DNA of 32,303 nt from Candidatus Poribacteria bacterium (GCA_012270875.1 JAAXHI010000147.1:1-32303), one strand, 5' to 3'; shown: positions 23,246 to 31,788, counted from the stretch's first letter. Numbers and translations: made by a program. The notes: generated by a model not told the origin, from the sequence alone.

Positions 23246-24031
23246 ATGCCACGCGAGAGTCAAACAGAACGATACAGATCACTAATAGCATCTATTGCTG
23301 GACATCCATCTAAAGATGCCAGCAAGTTCTGGTGGCCTGACCTCAGTATATCTGAGAAACAATCTGATCCGCGTCACGAGCCAACAATACATCCTGAGAT
23401 GCTTGAGAGTGCTTTTGAGAACGTTAATGAGCGTCTGTCATTTGAATCTCAAAAGCAAGCACCTGTTAAATTTGATCCTTTATCAACGCTGCAAAGTTCT
23501 GATTCACTTGCTGCAATTAGTGTGTTTATTGCTAAAGTGGGTGGTTCCTCGCGATCTCTTGTTGCGGTTGTGGAAGCATTAGTTGAAATAGTTGGTGAAA
23601 GCGAAGATCATCCTGCAACTTCGTTAACAATAGGCGATTATCAGAGGCTCGCTGCAGCTCGGGATAAGTTAATTGATACTGTTGGTGAGGATGAAAACCC
23701 ACTTTTAACTCTATTGATTGATTTCATTACTAATCTCATTAGAAACCGTGAAGCGGAATCGAATCCGTCAACTGAGAAACAGCAGCATCCTGCACATCGT
23801 CGTAAGAGAGAGGCTTCTGAAGCGAATCGCCCGCGTGTAAAACTCACAGATCTGTTACCACAAGACCCCCAGAACGTTAACACATCTTCCCTTAAACCTC
23901 GTCGTCCTGAACACGTGGGTCGCCCAGCGAATCGTCCACGTATGAAGCTCTCTGATTTGTTATCACGGGAAGCAGAACACATTGCTGCCAGAGAGGTAGA
24001 CCCCGAAATGCCAACGGATAATGAGGTATGA
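23246..24031 (+). CDS. Candidate antitoxin: 261-aa protein with two C-terminal KLxDLL motifs, overlapping tandem MazF
   Basis: No family recognised for the N-terminal part. Residues 85-166 look like a compact helical domain (LAAISVFIAKVGG, LVAVVEALVEIVGE, LLTLLIDFITNLI). Residues 170-230 are polar and likely disordered. The C-terminal third repeats a 20-residue motif at a 35-residue period: ANRPRVKLTDLLPQDPQNVN (193-212) and ANRPRMKLSDLLSREAEHIA (228-247). The motif is reminiscent of a MazE tail (TLaELl..itPeN) and there are two, as there are two MazF domains in the next gene. Its stop overlaps that gene's start by 4 bp (ATGA), the usual antitoxin-then-toxin layout. ATG follows GGGGAG by 6 bases. 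Antitoxin role is inferred from context and motif; alone it would be hypothetical. Confidence 0.7.
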   Translation: MPRESQTERYRSLIASIAGHPSKDASKFWWPDLSISEKQSDPRHEPTIHPEMLESAFENVNERLSFESQKQAPVKFDPLSTLQSSDSLAAISVFIAKVGGSSRSLVAVVEALVEIVGESEDHPATSLTIGDYQRLAAARDKLIDTVGEDENPLLTLLIDFITNLIRNREAESNPSTEKQQHPAHRRKREASEANRPRVKLTDLLPQDPQNVNTSSLKPRRPEHVGRPANRPRMKLSDLLSREAEHIAAREVDPEMPTDNEV

Positions 24032-24732
24032 CATCATCAACTCAGTATGACCCGAACTATATTCCACAGCGGGGCGATGTAGTAAAAATTAACTTCAATC
24101 CGCAAAAAGGGGTCGAGATTAAGCATCGTCGTCCAGCCCTTGTTTTATCTCCTTTTGCTTTTAACCACACGCAGGAAGTCGCCGTTGTCTGTCCAATTAC
24201 CCGCACAGATCGAAACAGTGAATTTGAGGTTGAAGTTCCAGAAGGATCAACTATAAACGGTTTCATCCGATCAAATCGGTTTACTGCCTTAAATTGGAAG
24301 GCAAGAAGAGCTGTGTCCTGGAGTCATCTGCCTGCTGAAACGGTAGATACAGTCTCTGATATAGTTGAAGCTATTGTATGGGGAGATGAGCACGACCCTG
24401 ATTATATCCCTGTACGAGGTGAGGTCGTGGAAATTGAGGGTGAACCTGAGAACTATGACCGTGCTGTTGTGCTATCTACTTCAAGTTTTAACTACTGGCA
24501 AAGGGTATTCACTATTTGCCCAATTATTGGCTCCAGTAATAGTAGCGTTTCTTCAAAATTCGCGGTTGAAATCCCGAATGAGAAGGATGTGGATGTGAAA
24601 GGAATTATCTTAGCAGATCAAGTTAAAAGTTGGGATTGGTGGGAAAGGGGTGCCAAACACTTGTGTTATCTGTCCGATGACACAGTAAATGAGGTCTCTG
24701 CAATAGTTGAAGCCATCGTATGGGGTGCTTAG
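24028..24732 (+). CDS. Tandem MazF/PemK-like protein (two fused toxin domains, the second degenerate)
   Basis: A 234-aa protein consisting of two MazF-type domains, residues about 7-119 and 122-233, each opening DP(N/D)YIP.RG(D/E)VV and closing VS.IVEAIVWG. MazF is a homodimeric mRNA interferase. Domain 1 keeps GDVVKINFNPQKGVE, RRPALVLSPF (R35, the catalytic-type Arg) and CPITR with T58 at the E. coli T52 position. Domain 2 has lost the F.P..G.E loop by an 8-residue or so deletion, reads DRAVVLS (R145 kept, Pro lost) and CPIIG (Thr replaced by I167). Yet its ILADQVKSWDWWERGAK is closer to E. coli MazF than domain 1's FIRSNRFTALNWKARRA. The fusion could fold as a single-chain pseudo-heterodimer with one active site. 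It is coupled to the 261-aa gene by a 4-bp overlap. Confidence 0.85.
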   Translation: MTSSTQYDPNYIPQRGDVVKINFNPQKGVEIKHRRPALVLSPFAFNHTQEVAVVCPITRTDRNSEFEVEVPEGSTINGFIRSNRFTALNWKARRAVSWSHLPAETVDTVSDIVEAIVWGDEHDPDYIPVRGEVVEIEGEPENYDRAVVLSTSSFNYWQRVFTICPIIGSSNSSVSSKFAVEIPNEKDVDVKGIILADQVKSWDWWERGAKHLCYLSDDTVNEVSAIVEAIVWGA

Positions 24733-24895
24733 TCAGTTAATTAACCGGTTTTAGAGTGAAATTGATGTGTACAAACATCGCGGACTCACCTTTTACAATC
24801 ACTCCCGTTTGGAATAGTGCACTATTAAAATGGGCTCGGATGGGCGAAAATGGTATGATTGATGCTGTTTTTCAAACACATCGTCAAGGGAAGTC

Positions 24896-26926
24896 ATGAA
24901 CACAAAAACACTCATTGAAATTATAGAAAATATCAGTGACCCAGAAAAATCTGGCGCAATAACTGAAGTTGTACAAGAAGAGCTGCAAAATACAGAGTTG
25001 TCGCTCATATACAATGCAATAATTGCTGCCTATCGGTTGCAACGGGATGGGAAAACTGCAGATGCGATAGAAAAGTGGCGATCCATCGCAAATATTGCAG
25101 AAGGGATGGATAACGAACTTGCTGCTCATGCTTGGTTTTCTATTGGGAGTCTGCTCTCCGATGATAACGGAGTGGAGACCTTGTCTGCCTATGACAAAGC
25201 AATTAGTCTTGATCCAAATAATGCTGTCTACTACAATGATCGAGGAGCCACAAAATCCCTCTTGGAGCAATATGAATCTGCTATTTCTGACTATAATGAG
25301 ACTATACGCCTAAACCCGAATTATGCTGATGCCTATTACAACCGTGGCTTGGCTTGGAGCGAACTTCATCAATACGAATCTGCAATCAGGGACTATGATG
25401 AGGTAATACGTCTAAATCCTGAATATACCGAGGCGTACTACAACCGAGGTAGAGCGAAAAGTAGACTTGAATATCATGAGGATGCAATCGTTGATTATGA
25501 CGAAGCACTCCGTCTAAAACCGGATTATGCAGAAGCCTACAACAATCGAGGGAGAGCAAAAGGGACGCTAGGGCAACATGAAGCTGCGATTGCTGATTTT
25601 GATGAAGGTATAAAACTCAAATCAGATAATGTCTATATTTACTTTTTGAGAGGTTGTGCAAAGGTGGAATTAGAACACTATGAAGAAGCAATTGCTGACT
25701 TTGATATAGGTCTCCAACTCAGCCAAAACAATGACCTTGCTTACCATGCTTATTACATACGTGGGTATGCGTATCATGAATTAAAACGCTATGAGGAGGC
25801 AATCGCTGATTTTGATGAAGTCATTAAAATCTCTCCAGATAATGTCCATGCTTATTACATACGTGGGTATGCGTATCATGAATTAAAACGCTATGAGGAG
25901 GCAATCACTGATTTTGATAAAAGCATTCAACTTAATCCAGATTATGCTTATGTATACTTCAGACGTGGTTTGGCTAAGATTGGGTTGGAACGCTACGAGA
26001 AGGCAATCGCTGATTTTGATAAAAGCATCCAACTTAACCCAGATTATGCCAATGTATATTTCAGACGTGGTTCAACTAAGATTAGATTAGAACAGTATGA
26101 AGAAGCAATCGTTGATTTTGATGAAGGTATAGTACTTGTATCGAGTAACGCCCAAGCTTACTTTGACCGTGGACGTGCTAAGATTGGGTTAAAGCATTAC
26201 GCGGATGCGATCACTGATTTTGATAAAAGCATCCAACTCAATCCAGATCGTGAAAGGACTTACTTCCTACGAGGTCATGCTAAGGATGAATTAGAACGCT
26301 ATGAAGATGCGATCACTGATTTTGATAAAAGTATAAAACTCAAACCTGATGATGCTTATGTATTTTTTAGACGAGGTTTGGCGAAAATCGGGTTAGAACG
26401 TTATGAAGATGCGATCGCTGATTTTGATGAAAGTATAAAACTCAAACCTGATTATGTCCAAGCCTACATCTTGAGAGGTTATACCAAATACAGATTAAAA
26501 CAATATGAATCTGCACTTGCTGACTTTGAAGAAGCTATTAGACTTGAACCAAATAACGGTCTGGCTTATAACAACCGGGCCCATCTGAAAAACAAACTTG
26601 GACAATATGAATCTGCACTGGTAGACTGCAACGAATCCATCCGTTTAAACTTTGATGATGCCTGGCCGTATGCTAATAGGGGGTTTGCGAAAATTAAATT
26701 AGGTCAACCAGAATCTGCGCTTACTGATTGTGAGGAAGCGATTCAAAGAAATCCCGATTTGGCTGAAGCCTACCATACACGAGGTGAAGCCTATCGTCTT
26801 TTAAGCAAAACGCAGGAAGCAAAAGTTGATTACCAAAAAGCATTGGAATTGGCAGAACAAGATGATAATCCAGACCTCAAAACCGAGATTGAGCAATCCC
26901 TTCAAGCACTTGATAATACGGAATAG
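24896..26926 (+). CDS. Cytoplasmic TPR protein, about 17 repeats
   Basis: A 676-aa protein without signal peptide. Residues 1-70 are a helical cap (MNTKTLIEIIENISDPEK, LIYNAIIAAYRLQRDGKTAD). From about 75 to 665 it is a continuous run of some 17 TPRs of 34 residues ('YADAYYNRGLAWSELHQYES', 'NVHAYYIRGYAYHELKRYEE'). Units 7 and 8 share a stretch of nearly 60 identical bases at a 102-bp period (25745 and 25847), a recent copy. It has a good ribosome binding site (AAGGGA, 4 bases before ATG). It follows the MazF-like gene by 163 bp on the same strand, so co-transcription is possible but not shown. It resembles the TPR half of the protease at 12622 but lacks the protease and export signal. Likely a protein-protein scaffold. 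Confidence 0.85.
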   Translation: MNTKTLIEIIENISDPEKSGAITEVVQEELQNTELSLIYNAIIAAYRLQRDGKTADAIEKWRSIANIAEGMDNELAAHAWFSIGSLLSDDNGVETLSAYDKAISLDPNNAVYYNDRGATKSLLEQYESAISDYNETIRLNPNYADAYYNRGLAWSELHQYESAIRDYDEVIRLNPEYTEAYYNRGRAKSRLEYHEDAIVDYDEALRLKPDYAEAYNNRGRAKGTLGQHEAAIADFDEGIKLKSDNVYIYFLRGCAKVELEHYEEAIADFDIGLQLSQNNDLAYHAYYIRGYAYHELKRYEEAIADFDEVIKISPDNVHAYYIRGYAYHELKRYEEAITDFDKSIQLNPDYAYVYFRRGLAKIGLERYEKAIADFDKSIQLNPDYANVYFRRGSTKIRLEQYEEAIVDFDEGIVLVSSNAQAYFDRGRAKIGLKHYADAITDFDKSIQLNPDRERTYFLRGHAKDELERYEDAITDFDKSIKLKPDDAYVFFRRGLAKIGLERYEDAIADFDESIKLKPDYVQAYILRGYTKYRLKQYESALADFEEAIRLEPNNGLAYNNRAHLKNKLGQYESALVDCNESIRLNFDDAWPYANRGFAKIKLGQPESALTDCEEAIQRNPDLAEAYHTRGEAYRLLSKTQEAKVDYQKALELAEQDDNPDLKTEIEQSLQALDNTE

Positions 26927-26973
26927 AAACAGTATACATATACACGGCAGATCGCTCCGCCGCACAACCTACC

Positions 26974-27753
26974 CTAATCAAACCGCGATGTAATCTCCGG
27001 CGGGGGTTCTCCCACGACAGACTTTCCATCCTTCAACAACGGTTCCGCATTGCCCCACAAGCGGCTTCCGTCGTGCGAAAGGAGGGGTTCTGCTGAATAC
27101 TGGGCAAGATAGGCACGTCGTAGGTTACTCGTATAGTTCGTGCCGCTACAGTGGAAATTGACGCTGGTGAACGCTACAATGCTACCTGCAGGTACGACAG
27201 CAGGCACACCCTTCTCCGGTCCGAAATAGCCGATCATGTCGTTGCTTTTTTCATCTCGGACGTGCTTCACCCATGAACGGATGCCGATGTGGGAAAACGG
27301 CATTACGTAGACCGTCCCATTCTCTTCAGACATATCATCAAGCGCACACCAACAGGTGAGGTAAGGTTTGTGATCAGGGTAACCGACGTAGCCTGAATCC
27401 TGATGCCAACTGAACTTCATCCCTTCTTCTGCACCTTTAACGACATACTGTTCCCAGAAGAGATACGCCGTATCGCCTAAAGTGGCACGGCAGACATCTG
27501 CCATCAGGTCGCTGAACAGGAATTCGCGGAGTTTCGGCTGCTGCCTAAAACAGTTTGAGACGAAATACCGTTTACCGCGATGATTGAGACCGAGTACTTC
27601 TGTGTCCTGTCGCTCCATCTCGGCATCTGCCTGATTGATGAAGGTCCCGCATTCACCACGAAGCAGTTCCAGAAACGGCTCCGGTATAACATTTTCTAAG
27701 ATGAAATAGCCTTCCTCTTGGAATTGCTGTTTTTGTGCGTCGGTTATGTTCAT
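26974..27753 (-). CDS. Phytanoyl-CoA dioxygenase (PhyH) family protein
   Basis: A 259-aa Fe(II)/2-oxoglutarate oxygenase. Metal ligands are H117-x-D119 in SWHQDSGY and H201 in NFHCSGTNYTSNLRRAY, with R213 placed for 2-oxoglutarate. The N-terminus QKQQFQEEGYFILENVIPEP is the standard PhyH opening. It belongs to a different branch from the 300-aa PhyH at 1683 (the HQDSGY type, common in large Poribacteria and Planctomycetes paralogue sets). ATG 27753 is used: GGAG lies 6 bases upstream, and a longer frame to 27909 would run into the molybdoenzyme gene. It is the last of three genes in a minus-strand operon, 19 bp after the molybdoenzyme. Substrate unknown. Confidence 0.88.
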   Translation of the reverse strand: MNITDAQKQQFQEEGYFILENVIPEPFLELLRGECGTFINQADAEMERQDTEVLGLNHRGKRYFVSNCFRQQPKLREFLFSDLMADVCRATLGDTAYLFWEQYVVKGAEEGMKFSWHQDSGYVGYPDHKPYLTCWCALDDMSEENGTVYVMPFSHIGIRSWVKHVRDEKSNDMIGYFGPEKGVPAVVPAGSIVAFTSVNFHCSGTNYTSNLRRAYLAQYSAEPLLSHDGSRLWGNAEPLLKDGKSVVGEPPPEITSRFD

Positions 27754-27772
27754 ATAATCTCCATAAAGCCTT

Positions 27773-28909
27773 TTATTCGATATTGATCTGACGGATGACT
27801 TGGCCGTTGCTTTCCCAATAGGTATGCTTTCCGGTGATGTAGTCGGAATCGGCTGCGGGTTGGATGTTGCCCTTCGTATCAATGGCTCTGGAGACGACGG
27901 TATGTTCACCTTTCGATGGACTGTTCCAATCGAGATGCCAGATTTTCCAAGCGAATTCCGCGTCCTCTTCCGGGTCTATCGTTGCTTTCTGCCAAGCACC
28001 GCCATCAATACTCACTTCGACCTTTTGGATAGGCGCACCCCACGCTGCACCGTAGATACGATACTTATCGCCGATGCGCGTTACCTTTGCTGCCAACGAT
28101 TTCAACTTCGTTCTACCAACTGAGGTCTCCATCCAGACCGATTCACCATCGGGACGTTTTTCTTCACGCATCGTGACGTAATCGCGTCCCATGAATCGTC
28201 CCATGTACCGGGTATTGCGCACCTCGATACGCTTAAGCCATTTGACGCAAGCGATGCCGTACCAACCCGGAGCAATCAAGCGCAGCGGTGCGCCGTTGGC
28301 GTGCGGCAGCGGTTCACCGTTCATTTCATAGCAGAGGAGATTCGTGTCTGCCAGTGCGTCTTCAACGGACATACTCCGTGCAAAGTTCTGACGCATCTTG
28401 ACCTCTCGCCGTTCCTCTTCACCGACATCGTGTCCGAAGAAAATGACCTCAATGCCGTTCTCTTGGATACCGGCTTCCTTGAGGATCGGAGCGAGAGGGG
28501 TGCCAGCCCATTTTGCGTTCCCAATTCCGCCCGTGAACGTTGGAAACCCATGGTTACCAGAGCATTCCAAGGTAAAGGTTACCTCCTGCCGTGGACGCGC
28601 TTTAATGTCGTCAATTGTGAGCATCAACCGGTTATCAACCAAACCGCCCACCTCTAATTTCCATGTTGCAAGATCAACTTCAGGCTTGCCGTAGTGTGAA
28701 ACATTGAAAAATTCATCATTCGGCGTAATAAAGGTATCAAATTTGTCCCAATCCAACAAGCCCCGCTCTGAAGGTGGTGTTGGTGGTTGATCGGTGAACG
28801 GGATAAGCACTTCCCCTTCACGGCTTGGAAAAGCATAGACTGCCCACGGACTGAGCAGCAGTCCTGTAAGCGTCATACCGCTCTGTCGCAAAAAATCTCT
28901 GCGATCCAT
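27773..28909 (-). CDS. Tat-exported sulfite oxidase-family molybdopterin oxidoreductase
   Basis: A 378-aa molybdenum-cofactor enzyme. The N-terminus MDRRDFLRQSGMTLTGLLL is a twin-arginine (Tat) signal, so the folded holoenzyme is exported. The catalytic domain (about 60-255) contains the molybdenum-ligating Cys, C116 in FTLECSGNHG, with GAPLRLIAPGWYGIACVKWL typical of SorA/sulfite oxidase enzymes. Residues about 265-370 form the molybdopterin dimerisation domain (VSIDGGAWQKATI, HTVVSRAIDTKGNIQP). The two-domain layout fits sulfite oxidase/dehydrogenase rather than MsrP, which lacks that domain, but the substrate is not certain. GGAGG lies 4 bases before ATG. It is 31 bp downstream of the SOD gene in the same operon. 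Confidence 0.88.
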   Translation of the reverse strand: MDRRDFLRQSGMTLTGLLLSPWAVYAFPSREGEVLIPFTDQPPTPPSERGLLDWDKFDTFITPNDEFFNVSHYGKPEVDLATWKLEVGGLVDNRLMLTIDDIKARPRQEVTFTLECSGNHGFPTFTGGIGNAKWAGTPLAPILKEAGIQENGIEVIFFGHDVGEEERREVKMRQNFARSMSVEDALADTNLLCYEMNGEPLPHANGAPLRLIAPGWYGIACVKWLKRIEVRNTRYMGRFMGRDYVTMREEKRPDGESVWMETSVGRTKLKSLAAKVTRIGDKYRIYGAAWGAPIQKVEVSIDGGAWQKATIDPEEDAEFAWKIWHLDWNSPSKGEHTVVSRAIDTKGNIQPAADSDYITGKHTYWESNGQVIRQINIE

Positions 28910-28940
28910 GGTGCCTCCTTATTTTTTGGCAGGCGCGATT

Positions 28941-29663
28941 TTAAGCGTTCATCGCTGCAAGGTAGTTGGCGTTAACCTGTTTCCAATTAACGACTTTGCC
29001 CCACGCATCAACGTAATCGGCGCGCCGGTTCTGGTAATTGAGATAATAGGCGTGTTCCCAGACATCAAGCCCGAGAATAGGCGTATGTCCTTTCATCAAA
29101 GGACTATCCTGATTCGATGTTGAATAGATCTGCAGCTTCTTTTTATCGTCAACGACAAGCCATGCCCATCCCGACCCGAAATGCGTTTTCGCGGCTTTGG
29201 CGAACATCTCGCTACCAGCATCGAATGATCCGAATGTAGATTGAATGGCTTCGGCAACTTTACCTGTCAGTTCTCTGCCGCCGGGGATCATAATGCTCCA
29301 GAAAAGCGTGTGGTTGGCGTGTCCACCGCCGCTGTTGATAACGGCTTGGCGGATATCCATTGGCACTTTATCAATGTTTCGGAGCAGGTCTTCAATTGAC
29401 AGATGCTCCAAGGCATGATGGTTGCCAATTGCTGCATTGAGTTTATTGACATAGCCTTGGTGGTGTTTTCCGTGATGGATTTCCATCGTGCGTTTGTCAA
29501 TAGACGGTTCAAGTGCATCGTGTGGGTAGCGGAGTACTGGCAGCGTATGGCCATGGCTATGGCTCTGCGCGTGGTGATCGGCATAAAGACGCAGCGGACT
29601 GTTTGCGAGCAGCAGCCCAGCAACTGCGGTGCTTCCGTTAATTAAAAAATTTCTACGGTTCAT
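28941..29663 (-). CDS. sodA: Tat-exported Mn-type superoxide dismutase
   Basis: A 240-aa Fe/Mn superoxide dismutase with an added Tat signal ([20 protein letters not shown]) and a His-rich linker ([12 protein letters not shown], 29-40). Metal ligands are H63 in [14 protein letters not shown]118 in [11 protein letters not shown]200 and H204 in [12 protein letters not shown]. The glycine-rich GGGHANH together with Q185 in NQDSPL points to manganese rather than iron. It starts with a good GAGGTG site 6 bases before ATG and heads the operon with the molybdoenzyme and a dioxygenase. The enzyme would act outside the cytoplasm. The His-rich linker could bind metal during export (inference). Confidence 0.92.
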   Translation of the reverse strand: MNRRNFLINGSTAVAGLLLANSPLRLYADHHAQSHSHGHTLPVLRYPHDALEPSIDKRTMEIHHGKHHQGYVNKLNAAIGNHHALEHLSIEDLLRNIDKVPMDIRQAVINSGGGHANHTLFWSIMIPGGRELTGKVAEAIQSTFGSFDAGSEMFAKAAKTHFGSGWAWLVVDDKKKLQIYSTSNQDSPLMKGHTPILGLDVWEHAYYLNYQNRRADYVDAWGKVVNWKQVNANYLAAMNA

Positions 29664-29827
29664 ATATTCACCTCATAGCGGTGTTTTGAATAGGATTTTA
29701 GCAGAAGTTATAGGTTCGTGTCAATATAAAATTCGGTTGATTTTGGGACAGGGATGTGGTATCTTGGTTGCAACAGACAGAAAAAATAACGAATAAACCA
29801 AGACAGAGATACATCGGTAACCAATCA

Positions 29828-30736
29828 ATGAATAACACAAACATCTTTCACATCCTCGCGTTAGATGGCGGAGGCACCCGCGGCATGTACGCTGCTCAAC
29901 TTCTTGCTAAGATTGAACAGGATTTTGAAACGGACATCAAGTCCTGTTTCGATCTCATTGTGGGAACGAGTACAGGTGCGATTATTGCTGGAGCCGCTGT
30001 CTCCGACATTCCGATGACGGATATCGTCGAACTTTTTGAGATGGAGACACCACATATCTTCAAAAGGAGATGGTATCGTATTCCTTTGTTTTTCAGCAAA
30101 TATCCAAGCGAACAACTCGCTGAGGTTATCGCCAAGCATATTCCGGCAACGCCTCTCAATGAAATAGCAACGCCATTGATGATAACAAGTTCAGAGATCG
30201 CCAAAAGTGAGGTTCACATTTTTAGGTCCAATTATGGAAGTCACGATTCGGAGCGTGCTTCTACAAGTAAAGAGGTCTGTTTACGAGATGCGATCCTCGC
30301 CTCTTGTGCTGCACCCACATTTTTTGCCCCAAAGTCCGTTGATAACCTCCTGTTAGCAGACGGCTGCTTATGGGCAAACAACCCTTCCACAATTGCCGCT
30401 ATAGAGGCACTCTCAGTGTTTAGAAAAGAGGCGAGAGAGATTCGGATGCTCTCCATCGGTACAGGACATTCGACAAACATGTATCGGCAGAGACGCGGTT
30501 GGGGATTTATCACCGGATGGGGTGGTGTGAAACTAACCTCCTACGTGATGACGTTGCAAGCCCAAGCGTCCGCACATACAGCGAAACTGTTGCTAAAGGG
30601 CAATTATTTACGCGTCAATCCAGAAATCGATCGTTGGGCGATAGATACCGTTACGCAGTTAGACAACCTCAAATCTCTCGCCGATCGCGATTTTGAGAGA
30701 TATGCTGCGGAGATTAAAGCGTTCATTGAGTCCTAA
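29828..30736 (+). CDS. Patatin-like phospholipase
   Basis: A 302-aa patatin-fold acyl hydrolase with a Ser-Asp dyad. The oxyanion loop is DGGGTRGMYAAQLL (13 on), the nucleophile elbow GTSTG with S48, and the catalytic Asp D178 in LADGC. The last motif is normally DG(G/A), so DGC is a small variation. RDAILASCAAPTFF and GCLWANNPSTIAAIEAL match the bacterial patatins with plant-patatin-like cores, the group that also includes CapV effectors of CBASS defence. No cyclic-nucleotide synthase or other CBASS gene is near, so a housekeeping lipase is as likely. ATG 29828 is used because the family begins here; a start at 29756 would add an unlikely 24-residue tail. The ribosome binding site is weak. 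Confidence 0.87.
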   Translation: MNNTNIFHILALDGGGTRGMYAAQLLAKIEQDFETDIKSCFDLIVGTSTGAIIAGAAVSDIPMTDIVELFEMETPHIFKRRWYRIPLFFSKYPSEQLAEVIAKHIPATPLNEIATPLMITSSEIAKSEVHIFRSNYGSHDSERASTSKEVCLRDAILASCAAPTFFAPKSVDNLLLADGCLWANNPSTIAAIEALSVFRKEAREIRMLSIGTGHSTNMYRQRRGWGFITGWGGVKLTSYVMTLQAQASAHTAKLLLKGNYLRVNPEIDRWAIDTVTQLDNLKSLADRDFERYAAEIKAFIES

Positions 30737-31051
30737 TACCAAATGTAAAAAATAAGATCACATTTCAGAGATTTTGAAACTCACTATGAAGTTTCCGAAC
30801 AGCCAAGGCGCAATAATGCACGTCGCAACCCCCTTTATCCCCCCTTATCAAGGGGGCAGGCGAGTACGCCGCAGAACTGCGCCACTACGAACCAGATTTT
30901 CGCTAATGAAAAGTGATTATTCAGAAACGGTATCAGCTGATAAAGTAGTTGTTCACCTGAAAGGATCGTTTTCGAGCGTCTCCCAATTTCTCTGTATAAT
31001 CCCATCAATCCGTTGTTTCGACACCTTGAGACGCTTTCTTGTAAAAAGAAA
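30737..31051. other. Intergenic region with a C/G hairpin repeat
   Basis: No gene is supported. CCCCCTT-ATC-AAGGGGG (30840-30856) is a perfect 7-bp hairpin within a 'cccctttatccccccttatc' stretch, resembling a dispersed repeat in this type of genome. It lacks a T-tract. The rest shows no structure that I can support. The promoter of the next gene begins at 31052. Confidence 0.5.
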
Positions 31052-31080
31052 TTGACTTTTTATGTCGTAAAATGTATGAT
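31052..31080 (+). promoter_or_regulatory. Sigma-70 promoter for the 142-aa membrane protein
   Basis: TTGACT (31052-31057), a 17-base spacer and TATGAT (31075-31080). Transcription would begin near 31087, leaving a leader of about 150 nt before ATG 31239. Confidence 0.7.
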
Positions 31081-31238
31081 ACAGGAGAATGTGGCAAATT
31101 TTTCCGTTTTGAGAAGTGAAGATAATTTCTTGTTTCGCTAACGAGAGGCTAACAGTCTCAAACTTCATTCATTAACAATCAGATCTGTAATTCTGTCTTT
31201 GGATAGAATTGAACTGGAGCGAATAAGGAGAAATTTTC

Positions 31239-31667
31239 ATGGAAGGCCTGAAGCGATTTATAGGGATTGTGCTTATCGTCGTTGCAGCGATAGTCGCCAT
31301 CCAGACAATACTTGAGCCAATTTACCACACCTCCACCGATGAGAGTCCATACAGTTCCACTTGGGACTACATCAACCCACTCTCCGCGATTTCGATAATA
31401 TTGGGGTTGATATTCGGTTACATTCGTCTGAGCGGTGTCGGCGCGGATTCAAGCGTCCAAGAGTTTATAGCGGCGAACACGTTATTCTATGGATTCATTT
31501 TCATAGCCATAATCTTCTTCTGGAACTGGTTCGGCATTATGGAGGTCGCGTCAGATTTTACTGGTGCCAGCCATAGCACCCGAAGTTTAGTATGGATACT
31601 GGTTGATGCCATACTCCCACCGTTAAATATCGCAATGGGTATTCATCTGATGCGCGCCAGTGAATAG
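31239..31667 (+). CDS. Small integral membrane protein, 142 aa
   Basis: Family not recognised. Four hydrophobic segments are visible at about 7-25 (IGIVLIVVAAIVAIQTIL), 47-66 (LSAISIILGLIFGYIRLSGV), 80-100 (TLFYGFIFIAIIFFWNWFGI) and 115-137 (LVWILVDAILPPLNIAMGIH). The N-terminus is short and basic. AAGGAG lies 8 bases upstream of ATG. The gene has its own promoter and a terminator behind it, so it is a single-gene unit. It has no catalytic-looking residues, and a transport or structural role cannot be told apart. Confidence 0.8.
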   Translation: MEGLKRFIGIVLIVVAAIVAIQTILEPIYHTSTDESPYSSTWDYINPLSAISIILGLIFGYIRLSGVGADSSVQEFIAANTLFYGFIFIAIIFFWNWFGIMEVASDFTGASHSTRSLVWILVDAILPPLNIAMGIHLMRASE

Positions 31668-31752
31668 GCAACGGAGCCTATTTCGGCGTTAACATTCTGG
31701 TTCATAGTAGAGCGACTTGTCAAACGAATGTGGCATTACGGAGCTAAAAGCG

Positions 31753-31788
31753 AAGTGCGTACTTCCCAAGTGCGCACTTTACTTTTTT
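31753..31788 (+). terminator. Rho-independent terminator after the membrane protein gene
   Basis: AAGTGCGTACTT (31753-31764), loop CCC, AAGTGCGCACTT (31768-31779) form a 12-bp stem with one G-T wobble, followed by TTACTTTTTT. It lies 86 bp after the 142-aa gene stop and 67 bp before the aldolase gene. Confidence 0.8.

Noticed and set aside
9835-24732. Functional mazG-mazEF operon
   Set aside because: mazG and the MazF-like gene are 14 kb apart and on opposite strands; co-occurrence in the window alone does not link them.
26974-27909. Longer dioxygenase start at 27909
   Set aside because: The extension overlaps the end of the molybdoenzyme gene, while ATG 27753 has a good GGAG site and the standard family N-terminus.
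29828-30736. CBASS defence operon built on the patatin
   Set aside because: No nucleotidyltransferase, HORMA, TRIP13 or E1/E2-like gene lies on either side.
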